This document shows positions 34,752-42,609 of a stretch of 64,000 nucleotides of DNA, in pieces; within the stretch, counting starts at the first letter, position 1, and the number at the start of each line of letters is the position of its first letter. The notes under the pieces are model-generated. The model saw only the letters and a program-made list of their open reading frames with translations. It was not told the DNA's origin and did not search any database. The position numbers and the translations under genes were made by a program. Location: NCBI RefSeq assembly GCF_014635025.1, contig NZ_BMCE01000001.1:1240001-1304000 (forward strand), in the 5' to 3' direction. The stretch is from Fictibacillus barbaricus (GTDB lineage: Bacteria; Bacillota; Bacilli; Bacillales; Fictibacillaceae).

Positions 34752-37391
34752 TTGGGAAAATCAAATAAATTAGTATTAATTGATGGTAATAGTATTGCGT
34801 ATCGTGCTTTTTTTGCATTGCCCCTTTTAAATAACGATAAAGGTGTTTATACGAACGCTGTATACGGATTTACACAAATGCTTTTAAAGATACTGGAGGA
34901 TGAGAAGCCAACACATATGCTGGTTGCTTTTGATGCAGGAAAAACAACCTTCCGCCATAAGACGTTTGGCGAATATAAAGGCGGACGTCAAAAAACACCA
35001 CCAGAACTGTCTGAACAGTTTCCTTTTATCAGGCAGCTATTAGATGCGTTTCAGATTAAGCGATATGAACTTGAGAACTACGAAGCAGACGACATTATTG
35101 GAACACTCGCATCGCATGCTGCTGATGGTGACTGGGATGTGAAAGTATTTACAGGTGACAAAGACTTATTGCAGCTCGTAACGCCGGATGTTGAAGTTGT
35201 TCTGACGAGAAAAGGGATTACCGAGGTAGAGGCTTATACAGTCGAACAAGTAAATGAAAGATATGGAATTACACCAGATCAGATTATTGACATGAAAGGT
35301 CTAATGGGGGATCCATCTGATAACATCCCCGGGGTGCCAGGTGTTGGTGAAAAAACGGCTATAAAGCTTATAAAGCAATTTGGTTCCATAGAAAAAGTAT
35401 TGGATTCAATTGATGGCATTTCTGGAGCTAAGCTTAAAGAACGTTTAACCGAGAACAAAGACCAGGCTCTAATGAGTAAAGAACTTGCTACAATAACAAA
35501 AGAAGCACCCGTAGAAATTAGCTTAGATGAAACAAACTATAAAGGGTTTGAAAACTCCCTTGTCTTTCCTCTTTTTAAAGAGCTTGGATTCAACTCCTTG
35601 CTCGAACGATTAGGCGGGGACGAGGAAATTCCTCAAGAAACAGAAAAAGAAGAGCTTACTTATAAGAATGCAACTTCCATTGAACCTGATATGCTGAAGA
35701 GTCCTTCATCCCTAGTTGTTGAGACACTTACAGAAGATTATCATAAAGCTAAAATTCACGGATTTGCACTTAGCAATGAAAGCGGGACGTTTTATATTTC
35801 TTCAAATCTTGCAGAGAAATCTGAGGATTTTAAAGCATGGCTCGAAGATGAAAACCAGAAAAAGAAAATGTTTGACGCAAAAAGAGCTCACGTGGCACTT
35901 CACGGCCAGGGAATTACCCTTAATGGAATTGAATTTGATGTACAATTGGCTTCTTATCTACTTAACCCATCTGAATCCCTTGATGACGTAGCGGATGTGG
36001 CAAAGCAATATGGTAAGTTAAACGTGGACGCCAATGAAGCGGTTTATGGAAAAGGTGCGAAGAAAAAGCTCCCAGAAGAAGATGTTCTAGCTGAGCATCT
36101 GAGCAGAAAAGCACATACCATCTTCCGGTTAAGTGATATTTTAGCTGAAAAGTTGAAAGAGAATGAACAAAGTGATCTTTTCTATCACCTTGAGATGCCT
36201 TTAGCACTCGTATTAGCGAAGATGGAAGAGTACGGAGTCAAGGTTAAAGCAGATACACTTCAAAAGATGGGAACTGATCTAGAATTACAAGTCACTTCAT
36301 TGGAAAAAGAGATCCATGACCTTGCAGGAGTTGCATTTAATATCAATTCTCCTAAACAGCTTGGGGAAATCTTGTTTGAGAAATTGAACCTTCCTGCAAT
36401 CAAAAAGACAAAAACTGGCTACTCTACATCGGTTGATGTATTAGAAAAATTAGAAGGAAAGCATGAAATCATAAACAAAATTCTTATTTATCGTCAACTT
36501 GGTAAACTGAAATCAACGTATATTGAAGGTTTATTAAAGGTTGTAAAAGAAGATACAGGGAGAATTCATACGCGATTTAACCAAGTGTTGGCTCAAACAG
36601 GAAGACTAAGTTCTATAGATCCAAACCTGCAAAACATTCCAATTCGATTAGAAGCAGGAAGAAAAATCAGACATGCCTTTGTTGCATCTAAGCCAGGATG
36701 GAAGATACTTGCCGCTGATTATTCTCAAATTGAACTTCGAGTACTTGCGCATATCTCTCAAGATGAGAATTTGATAGAAGCTTTCAAAACTGAGATGGAT
36801 GTTCATACCAAAACAGCGATGGATGTCTTTCATGTAGAAGAAGGCGAAGTAACGTCTGAGATGAGAAGACATGCTAAAGCAGTTAACTTTGGTATTGTTT
36901 ATGGTATCAGTGATTATGGTTTATCTCAAAGTCTAGGAATTACAAGAAAAGAAGCAGGGGAATTTATCAAGTCCTATTTAGAAAGTTTTCCTGGTGTACA
37001 GCAATATATGAAAGACAGCATCACCGATGCCAAACAGAATGGGTATGTTTCGACACTGCTGCATAGACGCCGTTATTTACCGGAAATTAATAGCAGAAAC
37101 TTTAACCTTCGAAGTTTTGCAGAGCGAACAGCGATGAATACACCGATCCAGGGAACAGCAGCTGATATCATTAAAAAAGCGATGGTAGATATGGATCAAC
37201 GCTTAAGTGAAGAAAAGCTGGAAGCAAAGATGCTGCTTACTGTACATGATGAACTTATTTTTGAAGTGCCTGAAGAAGAACTACAAAAACTTGAACAGAT
37301 TGTTTGTGAGGTAATGGAACAAGCCGTTGAATTGGATGTTCCTCTAAAAGTGGATGTGAACTGGGGAGATTCCTGGTTTGAAGCAAAATAA
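34752..37391 (+). CDS. polA: DNA polymerase I
   Basis: Repair and Okazaki-fragment polymerase, 879 residues (B. subtilis 880). The N-terminal 5'-nuclease domain (1-290) begins LVLIDGNSIAYRAFFALP and includes DPSDNIPGVPGVGEKTA. The middle 3'-5' exonuclease-like domain (about 300-470) lacks the usual acidic metal ligands, as in other Bacillus PolA. The polymerase domain has DYSQIELRVLAHIS (motif A, about 658), RRHAKAVNFGIVYGISDYGL (motif B) and LLTVHDELIFEVPEEE (motif C). It starts at TTG 34752, 7 bases after AGGAGGT. Confidence 0.97.
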   Translation: MGKSNKLVLIDGNSIAYRAFFALPLLNNDKGVYTNAVYGFTQMLLKILEDEKPTHMLVAFDAGKTTFRHKTFGEYKGGRQKTPPELSEQFPFIRQLLDAFQIKRYELENYEADDIIGTLASHAADGDWDVKVFTGDKDLLQLVTPDVEVVLTRKGITEVEAYTVEQVNERYGITPDQIIDMKGLMGDPSDNIPGVPGVGEKTAIKLIKQFGSIEKVLDSIDGISGAKLKERLTENKDQALMSKELATITKEAPVEISLDETNYKGFENSLVFPLFKELGFNSLLERLGGDEEIPQETEKEELTYKNATSIEPDMLKSPSSLVVETLTEDYHKAKIHGFALSNESGTFYISSNLAEKSEDFKAWLEDENQKKKMFDAKRAHVALHGQGITLNGIEFDVQLASYLLNPSESLDDVADVAKQYGKLNVDANEAVYGKGAKKKLPEEDVLAEHLSRKAHTIFRLSDILAEKLKENEQSDLFYHLEMPLALVLAKMEEYGVKVKADTLQKMGTDLELQVTSLEKEIHDLAGVAFNINSPKQLGEILFEKLNLPAIKKTKTGYSTSVDVLEKLEGKHEIINKILIYRQLGKLKSTYIEGLLKVVKEDTGRIHTRFNQVLAQTGRLSSIDPNLQNIPIRLEAGRKIRHAFVASKPGWKILAADYSQIELRVLAHISQDENLIEAFKTEMDVHTKTAMDVFHVEEGEVTSEMRRHAKAVNFGIVYGISDYGLSQSLGITRKEAGEFIKSYLESFPGVQQYMKDSITDAKQNGYVSTLLHRRRYLPEINSRNFNLRSFAERTAMNTPIQGTAADIIKKAMVDMDQRLSEEKLEAKMLLTVHDELIFEVPEEELQKLEQIVCEVMEQAVELDVPLKVDVNWGDSWFEAK

Positions 37392-37396
37392 ATAAT

Positions 37397-37432
37397 AAAC
37401 AGCATCCTCATGAATAATGGGGTGCTGTTTTT
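37397..37432 (+). terminator. Terminator of polA
   Basis: 11-bp stem AAACAGCATCC/GGGTGCTGTTT (one G-U pair) directly behind the stop, followed by TTC. Confidence 0.75.
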
Positions 37433-37455
37433 CTTAATAAAAGTAGGTGGGAATA

Positions 37456-38277
37456 ATGCCTGAATTACCTGAAGTTGAAAATGTAAAAAATACGTTAAAT
37501 CAATTTCTTCCTGGCAAAAAGATCAAAGATGTAAAAATATATTGGGAGAATATTATTAAACATCCAGGGACAGAAGAGTTTGTTATTAAACTAAAAGGAC
37601 AAACATTTGAGAAAGTCTATCGGAGAGGTAAGTTCTTAATTTTTCATCTTGATGAAGATTCGCTTGTGTCTCATCTTAGGATGGAAGGCAAGTATGGATT
37701 ATATCATTCAGGTGACGCTAAGGATAAGCATACTCATGTAGTCTTTGAGTTTACAGATGGCACAGAGCTTCGTTATCGTGATGTTAGAAAGTTCGGTACT
37801 ATGCATCTATACCCGAAAGGAACCGAAGAAAGCAGCGTTCCTTTAAAAACACTAGGGTTAGAGCCGCTTTCAGACACTTTAACGGCAGCACTAATGAAAA
37901 AGCTATTCTCTAACCGAAAGCGCAATATTAAAGCAGTACTCCTAGATCAAACGATCCTTGCCGGACTAGGCAATATCTATGTTGATGAAGTTTTGTTTCA
38001 AGCGGGAATCCACCCGGAGACTCCTGCTAACGAGCTGTCACTAAATCGGTTGAAAAAATTAAAAACGGCAATAACTGAAATTTTGTCTGAATCGGTTAAG
38101 CACGGGGGAAGCACCATTCGTTCCTATACGAACTCAATGGGTGAAGAAGGCGGATTTCAGCTGAAATTGTTTGTGTATGGCAGAAAAAACGAGGCATGCA
38201 GATTATGCGGCACTGAGATAGAAAGGGTAGTGATAGCCGGAAGAGGGACTCATATTTGTAAGTCTTGTCAAAAATAA
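37456..38277 (+). CDS. mutM: Formamidopyrimidine-DNA glycosylase
   Basis: Removes 8-oxoguanine and formamidopyrimidines and cleaves the abasic site. 273 residues. The ATG at 37456 is required because the catalytic proline must follow the initiator methionine: M-PELPEVENV with Pro2 and Glu3. Lys59 is in YRRGKFLIF, GLGNIYVDEVLFQAGIHPE is the helix-two-turn-helix, and a four-cysteine zinc finger closes the protein (CRLCGTEIERVVIAGRGTH and CKSCQ). AGGTGGG lies upstream. It follows polA, a repair pairing common in bacilli. Confidence 0.97.
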   Translation: MPELPEVENVKNTLNQFLPGKKIKDVKIYWENIIKHPGTEEFVIKLKGQTFEKVYRRGKFLIFHLDEDSLVSHLRMEGKYGLYHSGDAKDKHTHVVFEFTDGTELRYRDVRKFGTMHLYPKGTEESSVPLKTLGLEPLSDTLTAALMKKLFSNRKRNIKAVLLDQTILAGLGNIYVDEVLFQAGIHPETPANELSLNRLKKLKTAITEILSESVKHGGSTIRSYTNSMGEEGGFQLKLFVYGRKNEACRLCGTEIERVVIAGRGTHICKSCQK

Positions 38278-38289
38278 ACCATTTTTCAT

Positions 38290-38327
38290 CTCCTTTCATA
38301 TACTACTTTACCGTTAACTGAAAGGAG
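38290..38327 (+). promoter_or_regulatory. Hairpin that could hide the ytaF ribosome binding site
   Basis: CTCCTTTCA (38290-38298) and TGAAAGGAG (38319-38327) are perfectly complementary over 9 bp around a 20-base loop. The second arm contains AAAGGAG, the ytaF ribosome binding site 9 bases before the ATG. Confidence 0.55.
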
Positions 38328-38336
38328 TACAGGAAC

Positions 38337-38969
38337 ATGGTGGCTTACTCATTTGTTCTACTGGCTCTAGCCGTCAGCCTGGACAGTTTTGGAGCCGGAT
38401 TAACGTATGGTATAAAATCCATTAAAATTCCTTTTCGCTCCATTGTCATTATTGCTATTTGTTCAGCTTTTACCTTTTTATTCTCAATGTTGCTAGGTTT
38501 TACGTTGGAACAGTTTATTTCTCATAAAACTAGTGAAGTATTGGGAGGCTTGATTCTTTTAGGAATCGGAATCTACTCACTATGGCAGGTTTTCTTACCC
38601 GAGAAAGAGAACATTGAAAAAGAACCAAAGAATATTATGCTTTTTGAAATCAAATCGCTGGGTATTGTGATACACATCTTAAAAAAACCAGTGATTGCAG
38701 ATATTGATAAGTCAGGCTCCATTACGGGTTGGGAAGCCGTTTTATTAGGGATCGCTCTATCTTTAGATGCCTTTGGAGCAGGAATTGGAGCTGCACTTAT
38801 TGATCTATCACCAATCCTTACGACTCTTTGCATTGCAGTAATGAGTTCGTTGTTTTTATGGGGTGGAATGGCATTAGGCCTATATTTTTTCAATAAAACA
38901 AATTGGATGAAACGGTTATCTATCCTCCCTGGTGTTTTATTGATCGTGATGGGTTTATTAAAAATGTAG
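38337..38969 (+). CDS. ytaF: Sporulation membrane protein YtaF
   Basis: 210-residue polytopic membrane protein, member of a family related to the MntP manganese exporter by its twice-repeated motif: LDSFGAGLTYGIK (about residue 16) and LDAFGAGIGAAL (about 142). About six segments are visible, including VIIAICSAFTFLFSMLLGF and LTTLCIAVMSSLFLWGGMA. B. subtilis YtaF is linked to sporulation; an ion-transport role is inferred from the motif. Its leader carries the hairpin above; coaE follows after 14 bases. Confidence 0.88.
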   Translation: MVAYSFVLLALAVSLDSFGAGLTYGIKSIKIPFRSIVIIAICSAFTFLFSMLLGFTLEQFISHKTSEVLGGLILLGIGIYSLWQVFLPEKENIEKEPKNIMLFEIKSLGIVIHILKKPVIADIDKSGSITGWEAVLLGIALSLDAFGAGIGAALIDLSPILTTLCIAVMSSLFLWGGMALGLYFFNKTNWMKRLSILPGVLLIVMGLLKM

Positions 38970-38983
38970 CAGGAGGATAACCA

Positions 38984-39589
38984 GTGATCATTGGATTAAC
39001 AGGCGGTATTGCAACTGGAAAATCGACAGTCAGCCAGATACTAAGGGGACAGAAAATCCCAATCGTTGATGCTGACATCATATCAAGGGAAGTCGTTATG
39101 CCTGGAGAAGAGGCTTATGGAAAAATTCTCTCCTTTTTTGGAACAAAGATCCTTCATGAGGATAACACTATAAATCGAGCAAAATTAGGAGAAATCATAT
39201 TTAACGATGCTGAAAAAAGGGAAGTATTGAATGGAATAGTACATCCTGCTGTTCGTAAGGAGATGAAGAAGCAAGCTGAAGACTTTCTCCAAGCCGGTCA
39301 TCCTTTAGTAGTGATGGATATTCCTTTATTGTTTGAAAGCAAACTGACCCATATGGTGGATCAAACATGGCTTGTTTACGCAGATCCGGATACCCAGCTA
39401 AAACGTCTCATGATGCGTGATGATTTTACAGAGCAACAAGCCTTCTCTAGGATACAGTCACAGATGCCGATTGATGAAAAAAAGAAATTAGCGGATATCA
39501 TTATCATGAACAATGGGTCAAAAGCTGAATTAGAGAAGGAAGTTTTGCAGCTCCTAAAAGAAACAATAAAAACAGACCTTATCAATTAG
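38984..39589 (+). CDS. coaE: Dephospho-CoA kinase
   Basis: Last step of coenzyme A synthesis, phosphorylating the 3'-OH of dephospho-CoA. 201 residues. The P-loop GGIATGKST is at residues 8-16; VDADIISREVV and the lid LKRLMMRDDFTEQQAFSRIQ are family features. It starts at GTG 38984 behind AGGAGGATAA. The stop codon lies inside the terminator stem. Probably co-transcribed with ytaF. Confidence 0.96.
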   Translation: MIIGLTGGIATGKSTVSQILRGQKIPIVDADIISREVVMPGEEAYGKILSFFGTKILHEDNTINRAKLGEIIFNDAEKREVLNGIVHPAVRKEMKKQAEDFLQAGHPLVVMDIPLLFESKLTHMVDQTWLVYADPDTQLKRLMMRDDFTEQQAFSRIQSQMPIDEKKKLADIIIMNNGSKAELEKEVLQLLKETIKTDLIN

Positions 39590-39602
39590 GTCTGTTTTTT
39601 TA
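39569..39602 (+). terminator. Terminator of ytaF-coaE
   Basis: 9-bp stem AACAGACCT/AGGTCTGTT with an 8-base loop overlapping the coaE stop, then seven T. Confidence 0.9.
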
Positions 39603-39638
39603 TATATAAGCCCCTTTTTTGCCTATTTTAAATAAAAG

Positions 39639-39670
39639 TATGTTCTTTTTAGATTCCATTATGATATACT
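39639..39670 (+). promoter_or_regulatory. gapB promoter with CcpN operators
   Basis: TATGATATACT (39660-39670) is a full match to the CcpN operator TRTGHYATAYW as I recall it and includes the probable -10 TATACT. A second, 9-of-11 match, TATGTTCTTTT, starts at 39639 over the -35 area. In B. subtilis CcpN represses gapB on glucose from two such sites. Confidence 0.65.
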
Positions 39671-39721
39671 AATTGCAGAGAGAGACCTTAATGAGTATAA
39701 CACATTGGAAGGAGCAGCTTC

Positions 39722-40765
39722 ATGAAAGCAAAAATTGCAATTAATGGCTTGGGGAGAATCGGAAGAATGGTCTTCCGCAAAATGATGGAGAACGATGAAT
39801 TTGAGGTTGTAGCTGTAAATGCCAGCTATCCAGCAGAAACACTTGCCCATATGGTCAAATACGATTCTATACATGGAACATATCCAGGAGAAGTTGTCGC
39901 TGGAGAAGATGCCCTTTTTATTAATGGAAAAAAAGTTATTTTAGTAAATTCCCGTGATCCTCGTGAACTTCCTTGGGGGAATTTGGATATTGATATCGTC
40001 ATTGAAGCGACAGGTAAATTTGTATCACAAGAATCTGCAGGACTTCATATTGAAGCAGGTGCGAAGAAAGTTATTATTACAGCACCAGGGAAAAATGAAG
40101 ATATAACGATCGTTATGGGAGTAAATGATAGCGATTACATTTCTTCAGAACACCATATTATTTCAAATGCATCTTGTACAACAAACTGTTTAGCGCCTGT
40201 TATCAAGGTACTCGATGATCAGTTCGGTGTACAATCAGGCATGATGACAACGGTCCATGCTTATACGAATGATCAAAAAAATATCGATAATCCGCATAAA
40301 GATCTAAGACGTGCTCGTGCTTGCGGTCAATCGATTATTCCGACTTCGACAGGTGCAGCGAAAGCCATTGCAAAAGTACTTCCGCATTTAGAGGGGAAAC
40401 TTAATGGTATGGCACTTCGGGTTCCTACACCAAATGTTTCATTAGTTGATGTGGTTGTTGAACTGAAGACGCCGGTTTCGAAAGATCAAGTAAACCATGC
40501 GTTCCAATCTGCAGCAGAAGGATCTATGCGCGGAATTTTAGGTTATAGCGATCTTCCTTTAGTTTCGATCGATTATAACGGAAATGAAAACTCTTCAATC
40601 GTAGATGGATTGTCTACAATGGTGATGGATGGCAACAAGGTGAAGGTTCTTGCATGGTATGATAATGAATGGGGTTATTCTTGCCGTGTGGTAGATCTTG
40701 CGAAACATGTAGCTTTCATGCTAAACAGCACAACACATGAAGAAAAAAATGTTTCGGTATCTTAA
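39722..40765 (+). CDS. gapB: Glyceraldehyde-3-phosphate dehydrogenase GapB (gluconeogenic)
   Basis: Makes glyceraldehyde 3-phosphate from 1,3-bisphosphoglycerate with NADPH during growth on gluconeogenic carbon. 347 residues. The Rossmann start is KIAINGLGRIGRMVFRK; the catalytic Cys152 is in SNASCTTNCLAPV; HAYTNDQKNIDNPHKDLRRA and WYDNEWGYSCRVVDL follow. NASYPAETLAHMVKYDSIHG resembles GapB rather than glycolytic GapA. The CcpN sites and the coaE-gapB-speD order support the call. Confidence 0.95.
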   Translation: MKAKIAINGLGRIGRMVFRKMMENDEFEVVAVNASYPAETLAHMVKYDSIHGTYPGEVVAGEDALFINGKKVILVNSRDPRELPWGNLDIDIVIEATGKFVSQESAGLHIEAGAKKVIITAPGKNEDITIVMGVNDSDYISSEHHIISNASCTTNCLAPVIKVLDDQFGVQSGMMTTVHAYTNDQKNIDNPHKDLRRARACGQSIIPTSTGAAKAIAKVLPHLEGKLNGMALRVPTPNVSLVDVVVELKTPVSKDQVNHAFQSAAEGSMRGILGYSDLPLVSIDYNGNENSSIVDGLSTMVMDGNKVKVLAWYDNEWGYSCRVVDLAKHVAFMLNSTTHEEKNVSVS

Positions 40766-40785
40766 AACATCTTTTATATAATGAT

Positions 40786-40814
40786 TAAGCCAGTGATTTT
40801 ACTGGCTTTTTTTT
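40786..40814 (+). terminator. Terminator of gapB
   Basis: 8-bp stem AAGCCAGT/ACTGGCTT with a 6-base loop followed by T8. Confidence 0.9.
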
Positions 40815-40875
40815 ATTTTCAGTAAATAGGATTCATTCTACAAAAAAAACTAAACAAAAAAATTGCCCAATCTTA

Positions 40876-40904
40876 TTGCAAATCAATTTTAAAAGAAGTA
40901 TACT
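40876..40904 (+). promoter_or_regulatory. speD promoter
   Basis: TTGCAA (40876-40881), 17-bp spacer, TATACT (40899-40904); start near 40911, giving a leader of about 140 nt. Confidence 0.7.
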
Positions 40905-40910
40905 ATGATT

Positions 40911-41051
40911 CGTGAACTTCAAATAAAGCAAACAAAGGCATTGAATGCTACTTAAAGGGTTAGGACCTCTTTGGACTAACTTGCCCCCGTGGTAGATGTT
41001 CGATACCGCATGCTTGAAGGCATGATTATTTTTAAAAGGGGGACTATGCTA
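40911..41051 (+). promoter_or_regulatory. Structured leader of speD, possible riboswitch
   Basis: The leader contains GCATT/GAATGC (about 40942), GTTAG-GACC paired with GGA-CTAAC (about 40958-40980), GGTA/TACC (about 40990-41007) and CATGC/GCATG (about 41009-41024). CCCCC at 40984-40988 is complementary to the speD ribosome binding site GGGGG (41038-41042), so an alternative fold could hide it. I do not recognise a known riboswitch class. Confidence 0.4.
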
Positions 41052-41435
41052 ATGGATACAATGGGAAGACACGTAATTGCTGAGTTATGGGGTTGTGATT
41101 CTGAAAAATTAAATGACATGAAATTTATTGAAGAGACATTCGTAGATGCTGCATTGAAAGCTGGTGCAGAAATTCGTGAGGTTGCTTTTCATAAATTCGC
41201 TCCACACGGTGTAAGTGGGGTTGTTATCATTTCTGAATCTCATCTAACGATTCACAGTTTTCCTGAGCATGGTTATGCAAGTATTGATGTTTATACGTGT
41301 GGAGATCGAATCGATCCTAACGTAGCTGCTGATTACATTTCAGAAGCACTTGGCGCTAAGAAACGTGAAAACTTGGAAGTTCCTCGTGGAATGGGTCCGA
41401 TTTCCGTTGCCAAATCAAAAGTTACCGCTCAATAA
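41052..41435 (+). CDS. speD: S-adenosylmethionine decarboxylase proenzyme
   Basis: Makes decarboxylated SAM, the aminopropyl donor for spermidine. 127 residues, the small prokaryotic type. The chain is cut between Glu62 and Ser63 in [17 protein letters not shown]; Ser63 becomes the pyruvoyl group. Catalytic His68 and Cys83 lie in THSFPE-like and VYTCGD stretches. The ATG at 41052 gives the family start [16 protein letters not shown] and good spacing from AAAGGGGG; ATG 41046 is too close. A structured leader precedes it. Confidence 0.96.
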   Translation: MDTMGRHVIAELWGCDSEKLNDMKFIEETFVDAALKAGAEIREVAFHKFAPHGVSGVVIISESHLTIHSFPEHGYASIDVYTCGDRIDPNVAADYISEALGAKKRENLEVPRGMGPISVAKSKVTAQ

Positions 41436-41454
41436 TTAATTACAGAATGTAAGC

Positions 41455-41484
41455 GAGGTGTGAGATTTCACACCTCTTTTTTAT
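41455..41484 (+). terminator. Terminator of speD
   Basis: 9-bp stem GAGGTGTGA/TCACACCTC with a 4-base loop, then T7. Confidence 0.92.
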
Positions 41485-41538
41485 TTCATTAAAATAGGGA
41501 ATAATACGGTACAAATTACGCTGCTTTGGAGGACGCCT

Positions 41539-41925
41539 ATGTTTAGAAAACTTAAAAATCTTATGGAAAACCATGCAGAAACGAGCGAACACCATGTGGA
41601 CGAAAGACTCAGAACACATTATTTTAAAGCTAATAGAGCAGAAGTGATGAAAGTGATCAGGCAAATGCTAGATGAAAACGATCATTTCAAGGGGTTGGGG
41701 TTTTCTGAAGAAAGAGGAGAGGTGACATTTGAAGTAAAGCAAACCTTTGTCGTTATAAGTGTTGTTACTGTAAGGGTCAACCGCACGGCCGTAGATCTCA
41801 ATGTATCAACCGAATCTGTTCTTCCACTTCATTTCGGCTCCAACCAAAAACTTATAGTTTCGATTTATGACAATTTAAAACGAAGGCTAACATTTCTCGG
41901 AACATCTCTGGCTGAAAAATTATAG
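41539..41925 (+). CDS. Conserved hypothetical cytosolic protein, 128 residues
   Basis: Not recognised by name. ATG 41539 follows TTGGAGGA. The N-terminus is helical (FRKLKNLMENHAETSEHHVD, RAEVMKVIRQMLDEN); the middle forms alternating strands (GEVTFEVKQTFVVISVVTVRVN) and the end is helical (LIVSIYDNLKRRLTFLG). The alpha-beta-alpha pattern without cysteines or membrane segments suggests a small soluble fold. It lies alone between speD and nrdR. Confidence 0.6.
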   Translation: MFRKLKNLMENHAETSEHHVDERLRTHYFKANRAEVMKVIRQMLDENDHFKGLGFSEERGEVTFEVKQTFVVISVVTVRVNRTAVDLNVSTESVLPLHFGSNQKLIVSIYDNLKRRLTFLGTSLAEKL

Positions 41926-41997
41926 GAATAGCTTGTCACACACCTGCCTTTTCTTTAAGATAGATAGTGAACAGAAAAATGTTTGGGGATGATTACA

Positions 41998-42459
41998 ATG
42001 AGGTGTCCTACTTGCCAGCACAATGGAACAAAAGTGCTTGATTCAAGGCCTGTACATAGCGGGCGGTCGATTCGCCGCAGAAGGGAATGTGAATCTTGCA
42101 GCTATAGGTTTACTACATTTGAAACGGTAGAACAAACACCGCTTATCATTGTTAAAAAGGGCGGGGAACGAGAAGAATTTAGCCGTGAAAAAATTCTTAG
42201 AGGGCTTATTAAAGCTTGCGAAAAAAGACCTGTCCCCTTGGAAACACTTGAAAATATAGTAGATAGCATCGAAAAAGAATTGCGTAACAGCGGTGCATCT
42301 GAAATCTCTAGCACAGCCGTTGGAGAACAGGTAATGGAACACCTATCGAAAACGGACGAGGTTGCTTATGTAAGATTTGCATCTGTTTACCGCCAATTTA
42401 AAGATATTAACGTTTTTATTCAGGAATTGAAGGAACTCATTAACAAAGAGGAGCGTTAA
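41998..42459 (+). CDS. nrdR: Transcriptional repressor NrdR
   Basis: Zinc-ribbon and ATP-cone repressor of ribonucleotide reductase genes. 153 residues. Zinc cysteines are 3, 6, 31 and 34 (MRCPTCQ and CESCSYRF); the ATP cone spans about 49-139 with [20 protein letters not shown]. The ATG at 41998 gives the invariant M-RCP start; GGGGAT lies 8 bases upstream. It lies just before dnaB, the usual neighbour in bacilli. Confidence 0.95.
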   Translation: MRCPTCQHNGTKVLDSRPVHSGRSIRRRRECESCSYRFTTFETVEQTPLIIVKKGGEREEFSREKILRGLIKACEKRPVPLETLENIVDSIEKELRNSGASEISSTAVGEQVMEHLSKTDEVAYVRFASVYRQFKDINVFIQELKELINKEER

Positions 42460-42491
42460 AGCGTCTAGTGTACAGCTATAACGCTCTTTTT
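42450..42491 (+). terminator. Terminator behind nrdR
   Basis: 8-bp stem GAGCGTTA/TAACGCTC, overlapping the stop codon, with a 20-base loop and TTTTT. Confidence 0.65.
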
Positions 42492-42609
42492 GTTCCCTAT
42501 CAAAAAGAGCAGCGTCAAAAAGACGACAAGATAGATTTTTAAAGGCTGACGATTAAAATTCCGTCGGCCAAATTTCTTTTAGAACATTTTTTTATAAAGG
42601 GTGAAAACG

